Source: Lawsonibacter sp.
GTDB taxonomy: Bacteria; Bacillota; Clostridia; Oscillospirales; Oscillospiraceae
Direction: 5' to 3'
Assembly (NCBI GenBank): GCA_022798855.1
Contig: JAAWNI010000012.1
Coordinates: 1 to 18,757, forward strand
Length of the DNA stretch: 18,757 nucleotides
Shown: positions 1 through 6,751 of the stretch, one piece after another
Layout of the letters: each line of letters starts with the position of its first letter
Position numbering within the stretch: position 1 is the first letter of the stretch
The notes under the pieces: generated by a model
The model's database searches: none
What the model was told of the DNA's origin: nothing
The model's input: the letters and a program-made list of their open reading frames with translations, nothing else
Translations under genes and position numbers: made by a program

Positions 1-1
1 C

Positions 2-3000
2 GCCTGCGCCGCCAACGGCATCACCTCCGGCATCGGCGGCGGCATGTACGGCGCCGGCCAGAACGTGAACGCTGTCCAGGCCGCTCTGATGATGCTGAAA
101 GCCCTGGGCTACTTCCAGTATCAGGAAGACTTCGGCGGCGACTACGTGCTGGCCACTGTGCGCCAGGCCACTGAGGTGGGTCTGTTCAAGCAGATCGACT
201 CCAACGCTCAGTCCGCCCTGAGCCGCAACGAGGTTGCCCAGATGGCTCTGAACGCTCTGAAGTCCGACCTGGTGCGCTTCACTGGCGACCCCGGCGTGAA
301 GTACACCGGCACTAACGGCGAGAGCTGGATTGGCGGCTACAAGTCTGAGTACACCCCCCGGACCAGCACCGACCCCAAGTACAACCGCCTGATCGACAAC
401 AAGCACTCCACCGACATCGACACCAGCGGCCAGTACTACTGCCAGTTGGGCGAGGAGCTGTACAACGGCGATCTGGTCCAGCGCTACGACTCCGACATCT
501 TCCAGCGTCCTTCCTACACTTGGACCTATAAGACCGAGATGATCGGCACTTATGTGGACAAGGAGAAGTTCCTGGCCAGCTATGACTCCGGCGTGAAGGG
601 CCGTACTCTGTATGACCTGTTGAACAACATCACCATCAAGGAGTACACCCTGGAGACTTACGTTGACGGCCACCCCGCTGACAGCAGTGTTACCAATTAC
701 AGCCAGTATGGGTATGCCTCCTCCAAGGAGTACATCGACAAGGACAAGGACCTGGTCCGCTCCAACGACAAGAACGTGGGCATCACCGGCAACGGCGTGG
801 AGACCGAGGTCTATCTGGACCGTGACAACAGGATCATCACCATCGTGTCCATCCATACCTGGCTGGCCAACGGAAGCAGCTCCTATGCTGAGGCTAAGGA
901 AACCGCCTCCATGAAGATCTACCTGACCGACGCCAAGGGCGTGACCAAGGTGGTCGACGTGGAGGACGTGCCCGAGGTCACCGGCGTGGCCAAGGATGGC
1001 TGGTATCTGGTGCAGATGTCCGACAAGGACACCAAGCTGTTGGAAGTGGCTGAGATCATGGAACCCGAGATCCTCACCGACTCCACCATCACCAAATTCT
1101 CCACTACCAAGCAGGGTGTCGAGGGTGACGTCACCAAGCTGACCACCGGCGGCAACCAGTACTCCAACAACGTCATGGCCTACTATGACGACGACGTGCT
1201 CAACAACTACAACGACAACCTGCTGACCAACGCCAGCTACAACGTGTATCTGGATCAGAACGGCTACTTTGTCGGCGTGGACCTGTTCGAGGGCGACAAG
1301 AACTACGTCTTTGTCACCGGCTATGACATGAACAACAGCAACCTGTCTGTCAAGACCGCTCAGGCCTCCGGTATTTTCCTGGACGGCACCATGAAGTCCA
1401 TGACCGTCAATGTGACCGACACCAACAAGAACATTGACAAGCTGTATAAGGATGTTACCGGCAATCGGGTGAACATGTCCGCTTACTACATCAAGTGGGA
1501 CACCCACGCCAGCAAGGGTGTGTACACTCTGAACCGTTGGTACACCTACACCGAGACCGCCGACGGCGTCTACACCCTGAAGCCCTGCTATAACTCCAAG
1601 AACAACGAGATCCTCATGATGGCCAGCGAGCCCGCCACCGCTAGCGACACTATGACGCTGAAGTGCGACCGGGTCACTCTGGACAGCGTGAAGTCCTCCG
1701 GCGCTGCCGCCAATCTGTTCCAGGGCGAGAGCAGAAAGTATAATAACGGTACTTACAACTACAAGGATACCGTCGCTGTTGGCGCTAACGGCTACAACGT
1801 GATTCACCAGGCCCGCGCCTACGGCGAGGACGATTCCGTGTTCATCACCGTTGACACCGACAACGTCAGTGCCACCGCCAACGGCATCACCCGGGCCATC
1901 ACCGACGTGAAGGGCGTCTACACTGGCGTGCAGAACGTGGAGCTGATCGCTGAGTCCAACGACCGCATCAAGGGCGACACGGTTGCAACCGACAACCCCA
2001 GCATCGCCGCCGTCTCTGACGACTACTTCGCCGAGCGGGCTTACACCGTCTATGATAAGGACCACTTCATCATCGGCTCTATCATTCTGGGCTCCGCCAA
2101 GGGCGGCGTGGAAAACTACGCCTACATCCTTGACCCCGTCAAGAGCGAGGAGAAGATCGACGACACCTATTACTGGGAGTTCGATGCCGTGTTCAAGGGC
2201 GAGATCGTCACCCTGACCGCCAAGAGCAAGTACCTGAGCACCATCAACACCCTGAAGAGCAACCAGTACAAGATCGTTGAGCTGCGTATGGACGGCGAGT
2301 ACGTGACCGACGTGGAGGCCCTCAAGCATGAGGAGATCTATGGTGCGGACGGCTCTGGCTATGCCGGTGCCGGCTTCAACGAAATCAAGAGCAACATCGG
2401 CAACCAGAACGTCTACGATGTGATCCTGGACGACAACGGCGCTTGGGTCAACATCGGTACTAGCCGCGAAAGAGTCACCACCGCTCAGGGCACCCTGTAT
2501 CTCCAGGGCCGCACTCTGTATGTCCTGAGCGACCGCAGCGACAAGGGCCTGGCCTTCGTTAACGATGCCAAGGCTGTCGTCCGCCAGGTCGAGAACGGCG
2601 ATTGGGAGAACACCGAGTTCACTTCCGTGGACGCCGCTGTGGCTTGGCTGGCTGACGCCGACAACAATCCCAACAACGGCAAGCAGTTCAACGGCGTGAT
2701 CACCGCTGTTCTGAACAGCCAGGGCGTGGCCGAGTGGGTCGTGTTCTACACCGACACCGAGCTGGTCGCCGGTGCGAACCGTCCTCCTGTCTCCAGCGCC
2801 AGTGACATGACCATTAAGTGGGAAGTCAGCTATGACGCCGGTGTCACTTATGTCCCCTACAACACTACTACCACCGTGAGCGCCACTGGCCGCAACAATG
2901 GCGATCCCGTCGTTCTGACTCCTCCCGCCATCTCTGGCATGACCGCTCAGACCTCTCCCGTTATCCCCTTCTCCTCCGGCACTACCGTGACAGTGAGAGC

Positions 3001-3634
3001 TGTCTACGCTCCTCGCGCCGTGGCCAGCGTTATGGCTGATACGAGCGCTATGAGCACCCTGGAGATCGTGTACAGCGGTACTCCGACCTATGCGGACCTG
3101 GTTGCCGCTGGCCTGAAGGTCAAAGCTGTTTACGACAATGGCGATCAGGTTGATGTGACCAGTGATGCTGCCGCTCCCACCCTCTCCGGCGCAGTTGCCC
3201 TGAATGGCGGCGGTGGTAGCGCTACCCCCGTTGACACCGGCAACCTCCAGGTTGCTTGGGGCGGTAAGACCAGCGCTGACTTCAAAGTGAAGTACCTGAA
3301 TACCGCCGCTATCGCTGTCGCTAATGTGTCCATCGCTGCCGGCGGAGCAATCAGCACTGGCTTTACCGTGTCCAGTGTCAGCAAGGCTGATGTGAAGGTT
3401 GGCGATGAGGTCATTGTTACCATTACTCAGGATGCCGCGTCCGCTTTCACCGAAGCCAGCATCAATTCTACTGGACGGAGTGTTACCAGTACCGCTGGTA
3501 CTATGTCCGGTGAGGAAGTTAAGGTGACTACAGAAGGCACCGCAACCGAAGAGGCTGTTGTCACTGTGAAGTTTACTGTGGCTACCATTACTGGCACTCC
3601 GTTTGCTGTTACAGTGACTGCACCGAATCCCTAA
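2..3634 (+). CDS. SLH-domain cell-surface (S-layer-like) protein, 5' end cut off by the window
   Basis: The frame is open to the left edge, so the gene begins outside the window and at least 1,210 residues are visible. The first ~90 residues carry SLH features: an NGITSGIGGG turn followed by a helix-rich stretch, and a second partial repeat near AxEVGLFKQIDSNAQSALSRNEVAQMAL. SLH domains bind secondary cell-wall polymers, so the protein probably sits on the cell surface. The long middle is rich in Asp, Asn, Thr, Tyr and Gly with few Cys, as in S-layer or adhesin proteins, but I recognise no enzymatic domain. The last ~200 residues look like bacterial Ig-like modules (ADTSAMSTLEIVYSGTPTY and the following VDVTSD segment). 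No LPXTG motif is seen at the C-terminus (ends TAPNP), which fits SLH anchoring. Codon use is strongly biased to C-ending codons, as in highly expressed genes, but drifts to T-ending codons in roughly the last 800 bases. The gene ends 36 bases before a strong terminator. Confidence 0.8.
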   Translation, partial: ACAANGITSGIGGGMYGAGQNVNAVQAALMMLKALGYFQYQEDFGGDYVLATVRQATEVGLFKQIDSNAQSALSRNEVAQMALNALKSDLVRFTGDPGVKYTGTNGESWIGGYKSEYTPRTSTDPKYNRLIDNKHSTDIDTSGQYYCQLGEELYNGDLVQRYDSDIFQRPSYTWTYKTEMIGTYVDKEKFLASYDSGVKGRTLYDLLNNITIKEYTLETYVDGHPADSSVTNYSQYGYASSKEYIDKDKDLVRSNDKNVGITGNGVETEVYLDRDNRIITIVSIHTWLANGSSSYAEAKETASMKIYLTDAKGVTKVVDVEDVPEVTGVAKDGWYLVQMSDKDTKLLEVAEIMEPEILTDSTITKFSTTKQGVEGDVTKLTTGGNQYSNNVMAYYDDDVLNNYNDNLLTNASYNVYLDQNGYFVGVDLFEGDKNYVFVTGYDMNNSNLSVKTAQASGIFLDGTMKSMTVNVTDTNKNIDKLYKDVTGNRVNMSAYYIKWDTHASKGVYTLNRWYTYTETADGVYTLKPCYNSKNNEILMMASEPATASDTMTLKCDRVTLDSVKSSGAAANLFQGESRKYNNGTYNYKDTVAVGANGYNVIHQARAYGEDDSVFITVDTDNVSATANGITRAITDVKGVYTGVQNVELIAESNDRIKGDTVATDNPSIAAVSDDYFAERAYTVYDKDHFIIGSIILGSAKGGVENYAYILDPVKSEEKIDDTYYWEFDAVFKGEIVTLTAKSKYLSTINTLKSNQYKIVELRMDGEYVTDVEALKHEEIYGADGSGYAGAGFNEIKSNIGNQNVYDVILDDNGAWVNIGTSRERVTTAQGTLYLQGRTLYVLSDRSDKGLAFVNDAKAVVRQVENGDWENTEFTSVDAAVAWLADADNNPNNGKQFNGVITAVLNSQGVAEWVVFYTDTELVAGANRPPVSSASDMTIKWEVSYDAGVTYVPYNTTTTVSATGRNNGDPVVLTPPAISGMTAQTSPVIPFSSGTTVTVRAVYAPRAVASVMADTSAMSTLEIVYSGTPTYADLVAAGLKVKAVYDNGDQVDVTSDAAAPTLSGAVALNGGGGSATPVDTGNLQVAWGGKTSADFKVKYLNTAAIAVANVSIAAGGAISTGFTVSSVSKADVKVGDEVIVTITQDAASAFTEASINSTGRSVTSTAGTMSGEEVKVTTEGTATEEAVVTVKFTVATITGTPFAVTVTAPNP

Positions 3635-3670
3635 ATTTTTGTTTGACATAGTGTCGAATTGAAAAGGAAA

Positions 3671-3708
3671 ACCCCCGCGCCGTAAGGCGCGGGGGTGCCT
3701 TTTGTTTT
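3671..3708 (+). terminator. Strong bidirectional intrinsic terminator
   Basis: A perfect 11-bp stem (3671-3681 with 3686-3696) closes a GTAA loop. It is followed by GCCTTTTGTTTT on the plus strand and by a T-rich run (TTTTCCTTTTC) on the minus strand. It therefore serves both the SLH gene and the convergent gene ending at 3707. Confidence 0.9.
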
Positions 3709-4180
3709 ACTCTTTTAACAGCAGCGCCACCACGCTGTATTTCCAGTTTTCACCATTCATCTGACTGCCGTTATTTGTGACACACCACCAAGTGATCCGG
3801 TCCTCGCCCCAAATCACTGTGGAACGATATGAGGTATGCTGATCTTGGGACCAGGGTGTGACCTCGGTAGTACCCCGCAGGGCCACGAACAGCGGCGGGC
3901 AATAGCTGGTTGGGCTGATAATCACCAGGACAGGCTTTCCCGGAAACACGAGTGTGTTAGGATTGTCCTGGCCATACTTGCCGGTGCCGGTGTAGATTAT
4001 GTGGGAGAGCTGGCAGTTGCCCAGCTTGGCCACCTGGGCCGCCAGGGCGGTCCGGGCGTCAGTCTCGGCTTTCAAGGCGGCGTCGATCTTGGCGTTGTCG
4101 GCGTTGAAATCCTCCATCTGGACCTTGTCCGCACGCTCCCATTGGGAGAGCTTGTAGTTGGGTGTCTGGTTGCTAGGCAT
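3707..4180 (-). CDS. Small phage-tail-like protein of unknown function (157 aa)
   Basis: I chose the ATG at 4178-4180 because GAAGGAGG lies just upstream (complement of 4189-4196); the longer in-frame version to 4273 runs into a repeat element and has no ribosome site. The N-terminus (PNYKLSQWERADKVQMEDFNADNAKIDAALKA) resembles the start of tail-fibre or tail-appendage proteins in clostridial phages and tail-like islands, where a 'DxxxxEDFNADNxKID' stretch precedes a short coiled coil. A coiled-coil-like segment follows (AETDARTALAAQVAKL), then a beta-rich C-terminal half with several Trp residues. No signal peptide or membrane segment is seen. No other phage gene is visible nearby, so this looks like an orphan or remnant. 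It is convergent with the SLH gene and shares its terminator. The family link is from memory of the motif and only moderately sure. Confidence 0.6.
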   Translation of the reverse strand: MPSNQTPNYKLSQWERADKVQMEDFNADNAKIDAALKAETDARTALAAQVAKLGNCQLSHIIYTGTGKYGQDNPNTLVFPGKPVLVIISPTSYCPPLFVALRGTTEVTPWSQDQHTSYRSTVIWGEDRITWWCVTNNGSQMNGENWKYSVVALLLKE

Positions 4181-4211
4181 GTTGTGTTCCTCCTTCGATT
4201 GATTGGATTGT

Positions 4212-4285
4212 TGTAGGGGCGGACATTGTCCGCCCGCTGTTGTACGATAAGCCCGGTAAATACGGGCGCACAATGTGCGCCCCTA
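4212..4285. repeat. REP-like palindrome doublet, copy 1
   Basis: The unit starts TGTAGGGGCG and ends CGCCCCTA, giving inverted ends. It contains two short palindromes: 4217-4224 pairs with 4228-4235, and 4264-4271 pairs with 4275-4282. The same layout recurs at 6663-6740. It lies just upstream of the small tail-like gene's ribosome site. Confidence 0.7.
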
Positions 4286-4310
4286 TAGAGCGGCCTTTGG
4301 GAGCGCCCAA

Positions 4311-4441
4311 AGCCCCCCTTGTCAAAGGGGGGAGGGCCGCCGGGTGAAACCCGGTGGCGGGGGGATTCCGTATCAACGGAGCATTTCCGATTGCCGGAAT
4401 CCCCCCGCCCCTCCGGGGCACCCCCCTTTAACAAGGGGGGC
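4311..4441. repeat. Large GC-rich inverted repeat (MITE-like or intergenic repeat unit)
   Basis: The outer ends are related palindromes: CCCCCCTTGTCAAAGGGGGG (4313-4332) and CCCCCCTTTAACAAGGGGGG (4421-4440). Inside, 4356-4370 (GGCGGGGGGATTCCG) is perfectly complementary to 4395-4409, so the element can fold into a long hairpin. No ORF with plausible codon use lies in it. Repeats with such CCCCCTT/AAGGGGG ends are common between genes in Oscillospiraceae (from general knowledge). Confidence 0.65.
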
Positions 4442-4465
4442 ACTCCTTTGCGGAAGCCTGCCGCA

Positions 4466-4595
4466 CCCTCCCTTAGCTCCCCCTTTGGGGGAGCTGTCAG
4501 CCGTTAGGCTGACTGAGAGGGCGTCCCCCATCTCCGCCGGGGCACCCCCTCCGGCCGCTCCGCGGCCACCTCCCCCATAAAGGGGGAGGCTTTTT
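4466..4595. repeat. Multi-hairpin intergenic repeat ending in a terminator-like stem
   Basis: Four successive stem-loops are visible: 4475-4483/4487-4495 (AGCTCCCCC/GGGGGAGCT), 4496-4502/4507-4513 (GTCAGCC/GGCTGAC), 4553-4558/4562-4567 (GGCCGC/GCGGCC) and 4569-4576/4582-4589 (CCTCCCCC/GGGGGAGG). The last is followed by CTTTTT on the plus strand. This matches the style of abundant intergenic repeats in Faecalibacterium and Oscillospiraceae. From 4596 to 4686 I see only AT-richer sequence with a 7-bp inverted repeat (4636-4642/4650-4656) and no convincing gene. Confidence 0.6.
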
Positions 4596-4686
4596 CCGCT
4601 CCTAACTACTGCGGGCATCCCTTTAAAATTGTACGTTTCCATACATTTAATGGAAATGGCGGTTCATTGCGCCCATTTTCAGGCAG

Positions 4687-4720
4687 AAAAAAACCGCCGT
4701 GGGACACAAATCCACGGCAG
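4687..4720 (-). terminator. Intrinsic terminator of the gntR gene
   Basis: On the minus strand, CTGCCGTGG pairs with CCACGGCGG (one G-U pair) across a ~9-base loop. It is followed by seven T residues (complement of 4687-4693). It begins just after the stop codon of the regulator gene. Confidence 0.85.
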
Positions 4721-4726
4721 TTTCCG

Positions 4727-5455
4727 CTATCGGATGATGAACTCAAAATCCTCCCCATAGCCGACCTGGTAGCTGGAGTGGACGGTCTGGCCGTCCAGAC
4801 GGACCACCCGGCCTTTCATCTCCAGCTGGGGGGCGTTTTTAGGGACCTGGAGCAGCTTAGCCAGCTTGCTGTCCGCCCGGACGATGGTCAGGCGCATACT
4901 GGTGCGTTGCAGCTCAATGCCTTTCTCCTCCCGGAGGTAGCGGTAGGTGGAATCCTTTTCCAGGTCGATGGACAGCAGGCAGGCGTACTCCAGGGGATAG
5001 AAATTGTCCTCCAGGACAAGGGGCCTCTCGCCGGCGTAGCGCAGCCGGCGGATGCGCACCGCCGGTTCCCCGGCTTTCAGGGCCAGCGTCTCCCTGATCT
5101 CGGCGGAATCAGGGGCGACGATCCCGGCTTCCAGGATTTTGGCGTGGGCTGACAGGCCGTTGGCGGCGCACATCTCCGTAAAGCTGATGGGTCCGGAGTC
5201 CACCCTGCGCGTCATCTTGGGCGCGCAGAGGAAGGTCCCTTTCCCCTGTTTTTTCTCCACCAGCTTTTGGCCCACCAGCTCGTCCACCGCCCGGCGGATG
5301 GTGATGCGGCTGACCTGGTACTGCTCCGCCAGCTCCCCCTCGGTGGGCAGGCGGCCCGTCTGGTTGAATACTCCGGTTTCAATGTCCCGCTGGATCAGCT
5401 CCACGATCTGGGCGTAAAGCGGAACGCTGCTGTTATAGTTGAGATCGGCTCCCAT
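4727..5455 (-). CDS. GntR-family (HutC subfamily) transcriptional regulator, FrlR-like by context
   Basis: At 242 residues it has the normal HutC-type length. Residues ~8-77 form the GntR winged helix-turn-helix, with the diagnostic GRLPTEGELAEQYQVSR and the following RRAVDELVxQKLVEKKQGKGTF. Residues ~90-242 fit a UTRA effector domain, which in this subfamily binds sugars, sugar phosphates, amino acids or related small molecules. The ATG at 5453-5455 is preferred because AGGGGG sits 7-8 bases upstream; an earlier in-frame ATG at 5497 has no ribosome site. The gene has its own promoter and follows the terminator of the frlB-like gene, so it is transcribed alone. Bacillus FrlR, which controls frl genes, is also a GntR/HutC-type protein, so control of this cluster in response to a phosphorylated fructosamine is a reasonable inference, unproven here. 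Confidence 0.92.
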   Translation of the reverse strand: MGADLNYNSSVPLYAQIVELIQRDIETGVFNQTGRLPTEGELAEQYQVSRITIRRAVDELVGQKLVEKKQGKGTFLCAPKMTRRVDSGPISFTEMCAANGLSAHAKILEAGIVAPDSAEIRETLALKAGEPAVRIRRLRYAGERPLVLEDNFYPLEYACLLSIDLEKDSTYRYLREEKGIELQRTSMRLTIVRADSKLAKLLQVPKNAPQLEMKGRVVRLDGQTVHSSYQVGYGEDFEFIIR

Positions 5456-5500
5456 CACAATGCCCCCTGTTTTTTGAACTTTTGCCCAATACATCATATG

Positions 5501-5539
5501 TTGTTACATCATTATAACAAATAATTTCAGGAATAACAA
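5501..5539 (-). promoter_or_regulatory. gntR promoter with overlapping operator-like inverted repeat
   Basis: On the minus strand TTGTTA (5534-5539) and a perfect TATAAT (5511-5516) are separated by 17 bases. An inverted repeat TTGTTA-N8-TAACAA (5501-5520) covers the -10 box, which would suit autorepression. The 14-base core at 5506-5519 matches a site at the dctQ promoter in 12 of 14 positions. Confidence 0.7.
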
Positions 5540-5545
5540 GGGGCG

Positions 5546-5579
5546 GGGAAAAAGAAAAGGTGGGAACTCCCACCTTTTC
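5546..5579 (-). terminator. Intrinsic terminator after the frlB-like gene
   Basis: An 11-bp perfect stem (5554-5564 with 5569-5579) with a 4-base loop is followed on the minus strand by TTTTT. It lies ~19 bases past the deglycase stop codon and separates this operon from gntR. Confidence 0.88.
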
Positions 5580-5597
5580 CAAAAACCACCATCAAAA

Positions 5598-6596
5598 TCA
5601 GTACTCGAATTTCCACATATAGCGGCGGTAGCTCATGGGGTGCATCCGCACGTCGCCCATGGCGGAGATGAACTGCTTGGAGATGGGGTGCATCATCATG
5701 GCGTTGAAGTACTCGGCCACGCTTTCGTCCAGCTGGTCCAGGCCCAGCTCCTTGGCGTCGATGATCCAGTGGTGGCCGCCGAACTTCTCCAGGAAGTGCT
5801 CGGCCCGGTCGTCCAGGGGGCGGGTCCGGCCCACGCTCTTGAAGAGGAGGATGGCCAGGTCCTTGTCGCAGGTCTCAAAGGCGCCATGGAAGTACTCGCC
5901 GGAGTGGATGGGGACGCAGTGGACGGTCTGCATCTCCTGGAAGAAGCAGAAGGCGTCGGAGTAGGCCACCTCCCAGGCCGCGCCGCTGCTCATCACGTTC
6001 CAGACGGCGTCGTCCTTGTAGGCCATGGCGAACTTGGCGGCGTCGGCCTTCACGCTCTGATAGGCCTGGCCGTAGAGCTGCGGCATCTTCTCGAAGGCCT
6101 CCAGGGCCTTGTCGTAGCTGGCGTAGTTGTCATACTCCTTCAGCAGCCAGAAGGCGATTTTCAGCGCGGTGCCCTGGCTGTTGCAGTGGACCAGGGTGGG
6201 GTCCTGATACCACTCATCGGCGTGGTAGTAGGTGATGTAGTAGTTGGCGCTCTGGGCGGTGAGGGAGTCGGCGTAGCCCGACAGGCCGATGGTGACCGCC
6301 CCCTTGGCGTTGGCCGCCTTGATGGCCTCCACCGTCTCCGGGGTGGCCTTGGTGGAGGTGGCGATGACCAGGGTGTGTTTGTCCACCGACTTGGGGGTGG
6401 CGTTGACGAACTCGCTGCTGTTGTAGCCCTGCACCCGCAGGGAGCTTTCCTGGTTCAGAAGGTAGCGGGCGGGGTAGGAGGAGGCCAGGGAGCCGCCGCA
6501 GGCCACAAAAACCACCTGGTTCAGGCCGCCGTTGGCCTCCAGGGCGGCCTTGGCCTGCTCCATCACCTGGATAACTTCTTGCATACCCTTAATCAT
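5598..6596 (-). CDS. frlB: SIS-domain fructosamine-6-phosphate deglycase (FrlB-like)
   Basis: At 332 residues it matches the FrlB/FraB family (about 325-340). These cytoplasmic enzymes cleave a 6-phosphofructosamine (fructoselysine-6-P, or fructose-asparagine-6-P for FraB) to glucose 6-phosphate and the amine. Two SIS domains are visible: the first around ACGGS (residues 32-36) and TSTKATPET (80-88), the second from VMSSGAAWEVAYSDAFCFFQEM (201-222). The family signature HSGEYFHGAFE is at 231-241, with Glu234 in the position of the catalytic acid/base. The C-terminus, HPMSYRRYMWKFEY, closely resembles the ending of FrlB proteins. The ATG at 6594-6596 has an AAAGG about 13 bases upstream, a rather weak and distant site, and an operator-like TGTTATAATATCA lies between them. 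It follows hyuB after a gap holding a repeat element and precedes a terminator. Which amine is released cannot be read from the sequence. Confidence 0.88.
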   Translation of the reverse strand: MIKGMQEVIQVMEQAKAALEANGGLNQVVFVACGGSLASSYPARYLLNQESSLRVQGYNSSEFVNATPKSVDKHTLVIATSTKATPETVEAIKAANAKGAVTIGLSGYADSLTAQSANYYITYYHADEWYQDPTLVHCNSQGTALKIAFWLLKEYDNYASYDKALEAFEKMPQLYGQAYQSVKADAAKFAMAYKDDAVWNVMSSGAAWEVAYSDAFCFFQEMQTVHCVPIHSGEYFHGAFETCDKDLAILLFKSVGRTRPLDDRAEHFLEKFGGHHWIIDAKELGLDQLDESVAEYFNAMMMHPISKQFISAMGDVRMHPMSYRRYMWKFEY

Positions 6597-6608
6597 GATA
6601 TTATAACA
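6595..6608 (-). promoter_or_regulatory. Operator-like motif abutting the frlB start codon
   Basis: The minus strand reads TGTTATAATATCAT, overlapping the ATG. It matches a site upstream of the mutarotase gene (18568-18581) in 12 of 14 positions and shares TTGTTATAAT exactly with the gntR promoter. It could be a repressor site, or a chance AT-rich match. Confidence 0.35.
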
Positions 6609-6662
6609 ACCTTTCTGCTTTTATTGTTAGACCTATCGCGATTTTAAGAATGGATGACGCCA

Positions 6663-6740
6663 TGTAGGGGCGGATATCATCCGCCCGAAGGACTATGGGA
6701 TGTCCTTCGTGAAAGCGGGCGGGTAATACCCGCGCCTACA
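6663..6740. repeat. REP-like palindrome doublet, copy 2
   Basis: It begins TGTAGGGGCGGAT and ends CGCGCCTACA, so its ends are inverted like copy 1 at 4212-4285. It contains the palindromes GGGCGGATatcATCCGCCC and GCGGGCGGGTaatACCCGCGC-like, plus a central GGACtatgggatGTCC-like fold. It fills most of the gap between hyuB and the frlB-like gene, where it might affect read-through or mRNA stability. Confidence 0.65.
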
Positions 6741-6751
6741 GAGCCGGTGCT

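Noticed and set aside
4212..4595. CRISPR array
   Set aside because: The repeats are palindromic blocks of differing sequence without regular direct repeats and spacers, and there are no cas genes.
5501..5520. Rex (redox) operator
   Set aside because: TTGTTA/TAACAA arms resemble Rex half-sites, but the spacing (8 bases between 6-base arms, 20 bp in total) does not fit the 18-bp clostridial Rex consensus.
6600..6605. Perfect TATAAT just upstream of the frlB start as a promoter
   Set aside because: It lies only 3 bases before the ATG and no -35 box is found at the right distance; an operator-like role is more plausible.
5640..6647. 335-codon plus-strand frame opposite frlB
   Set aside because: Gly/Val/His-rich antisense shadow; frlB carries the family signature.
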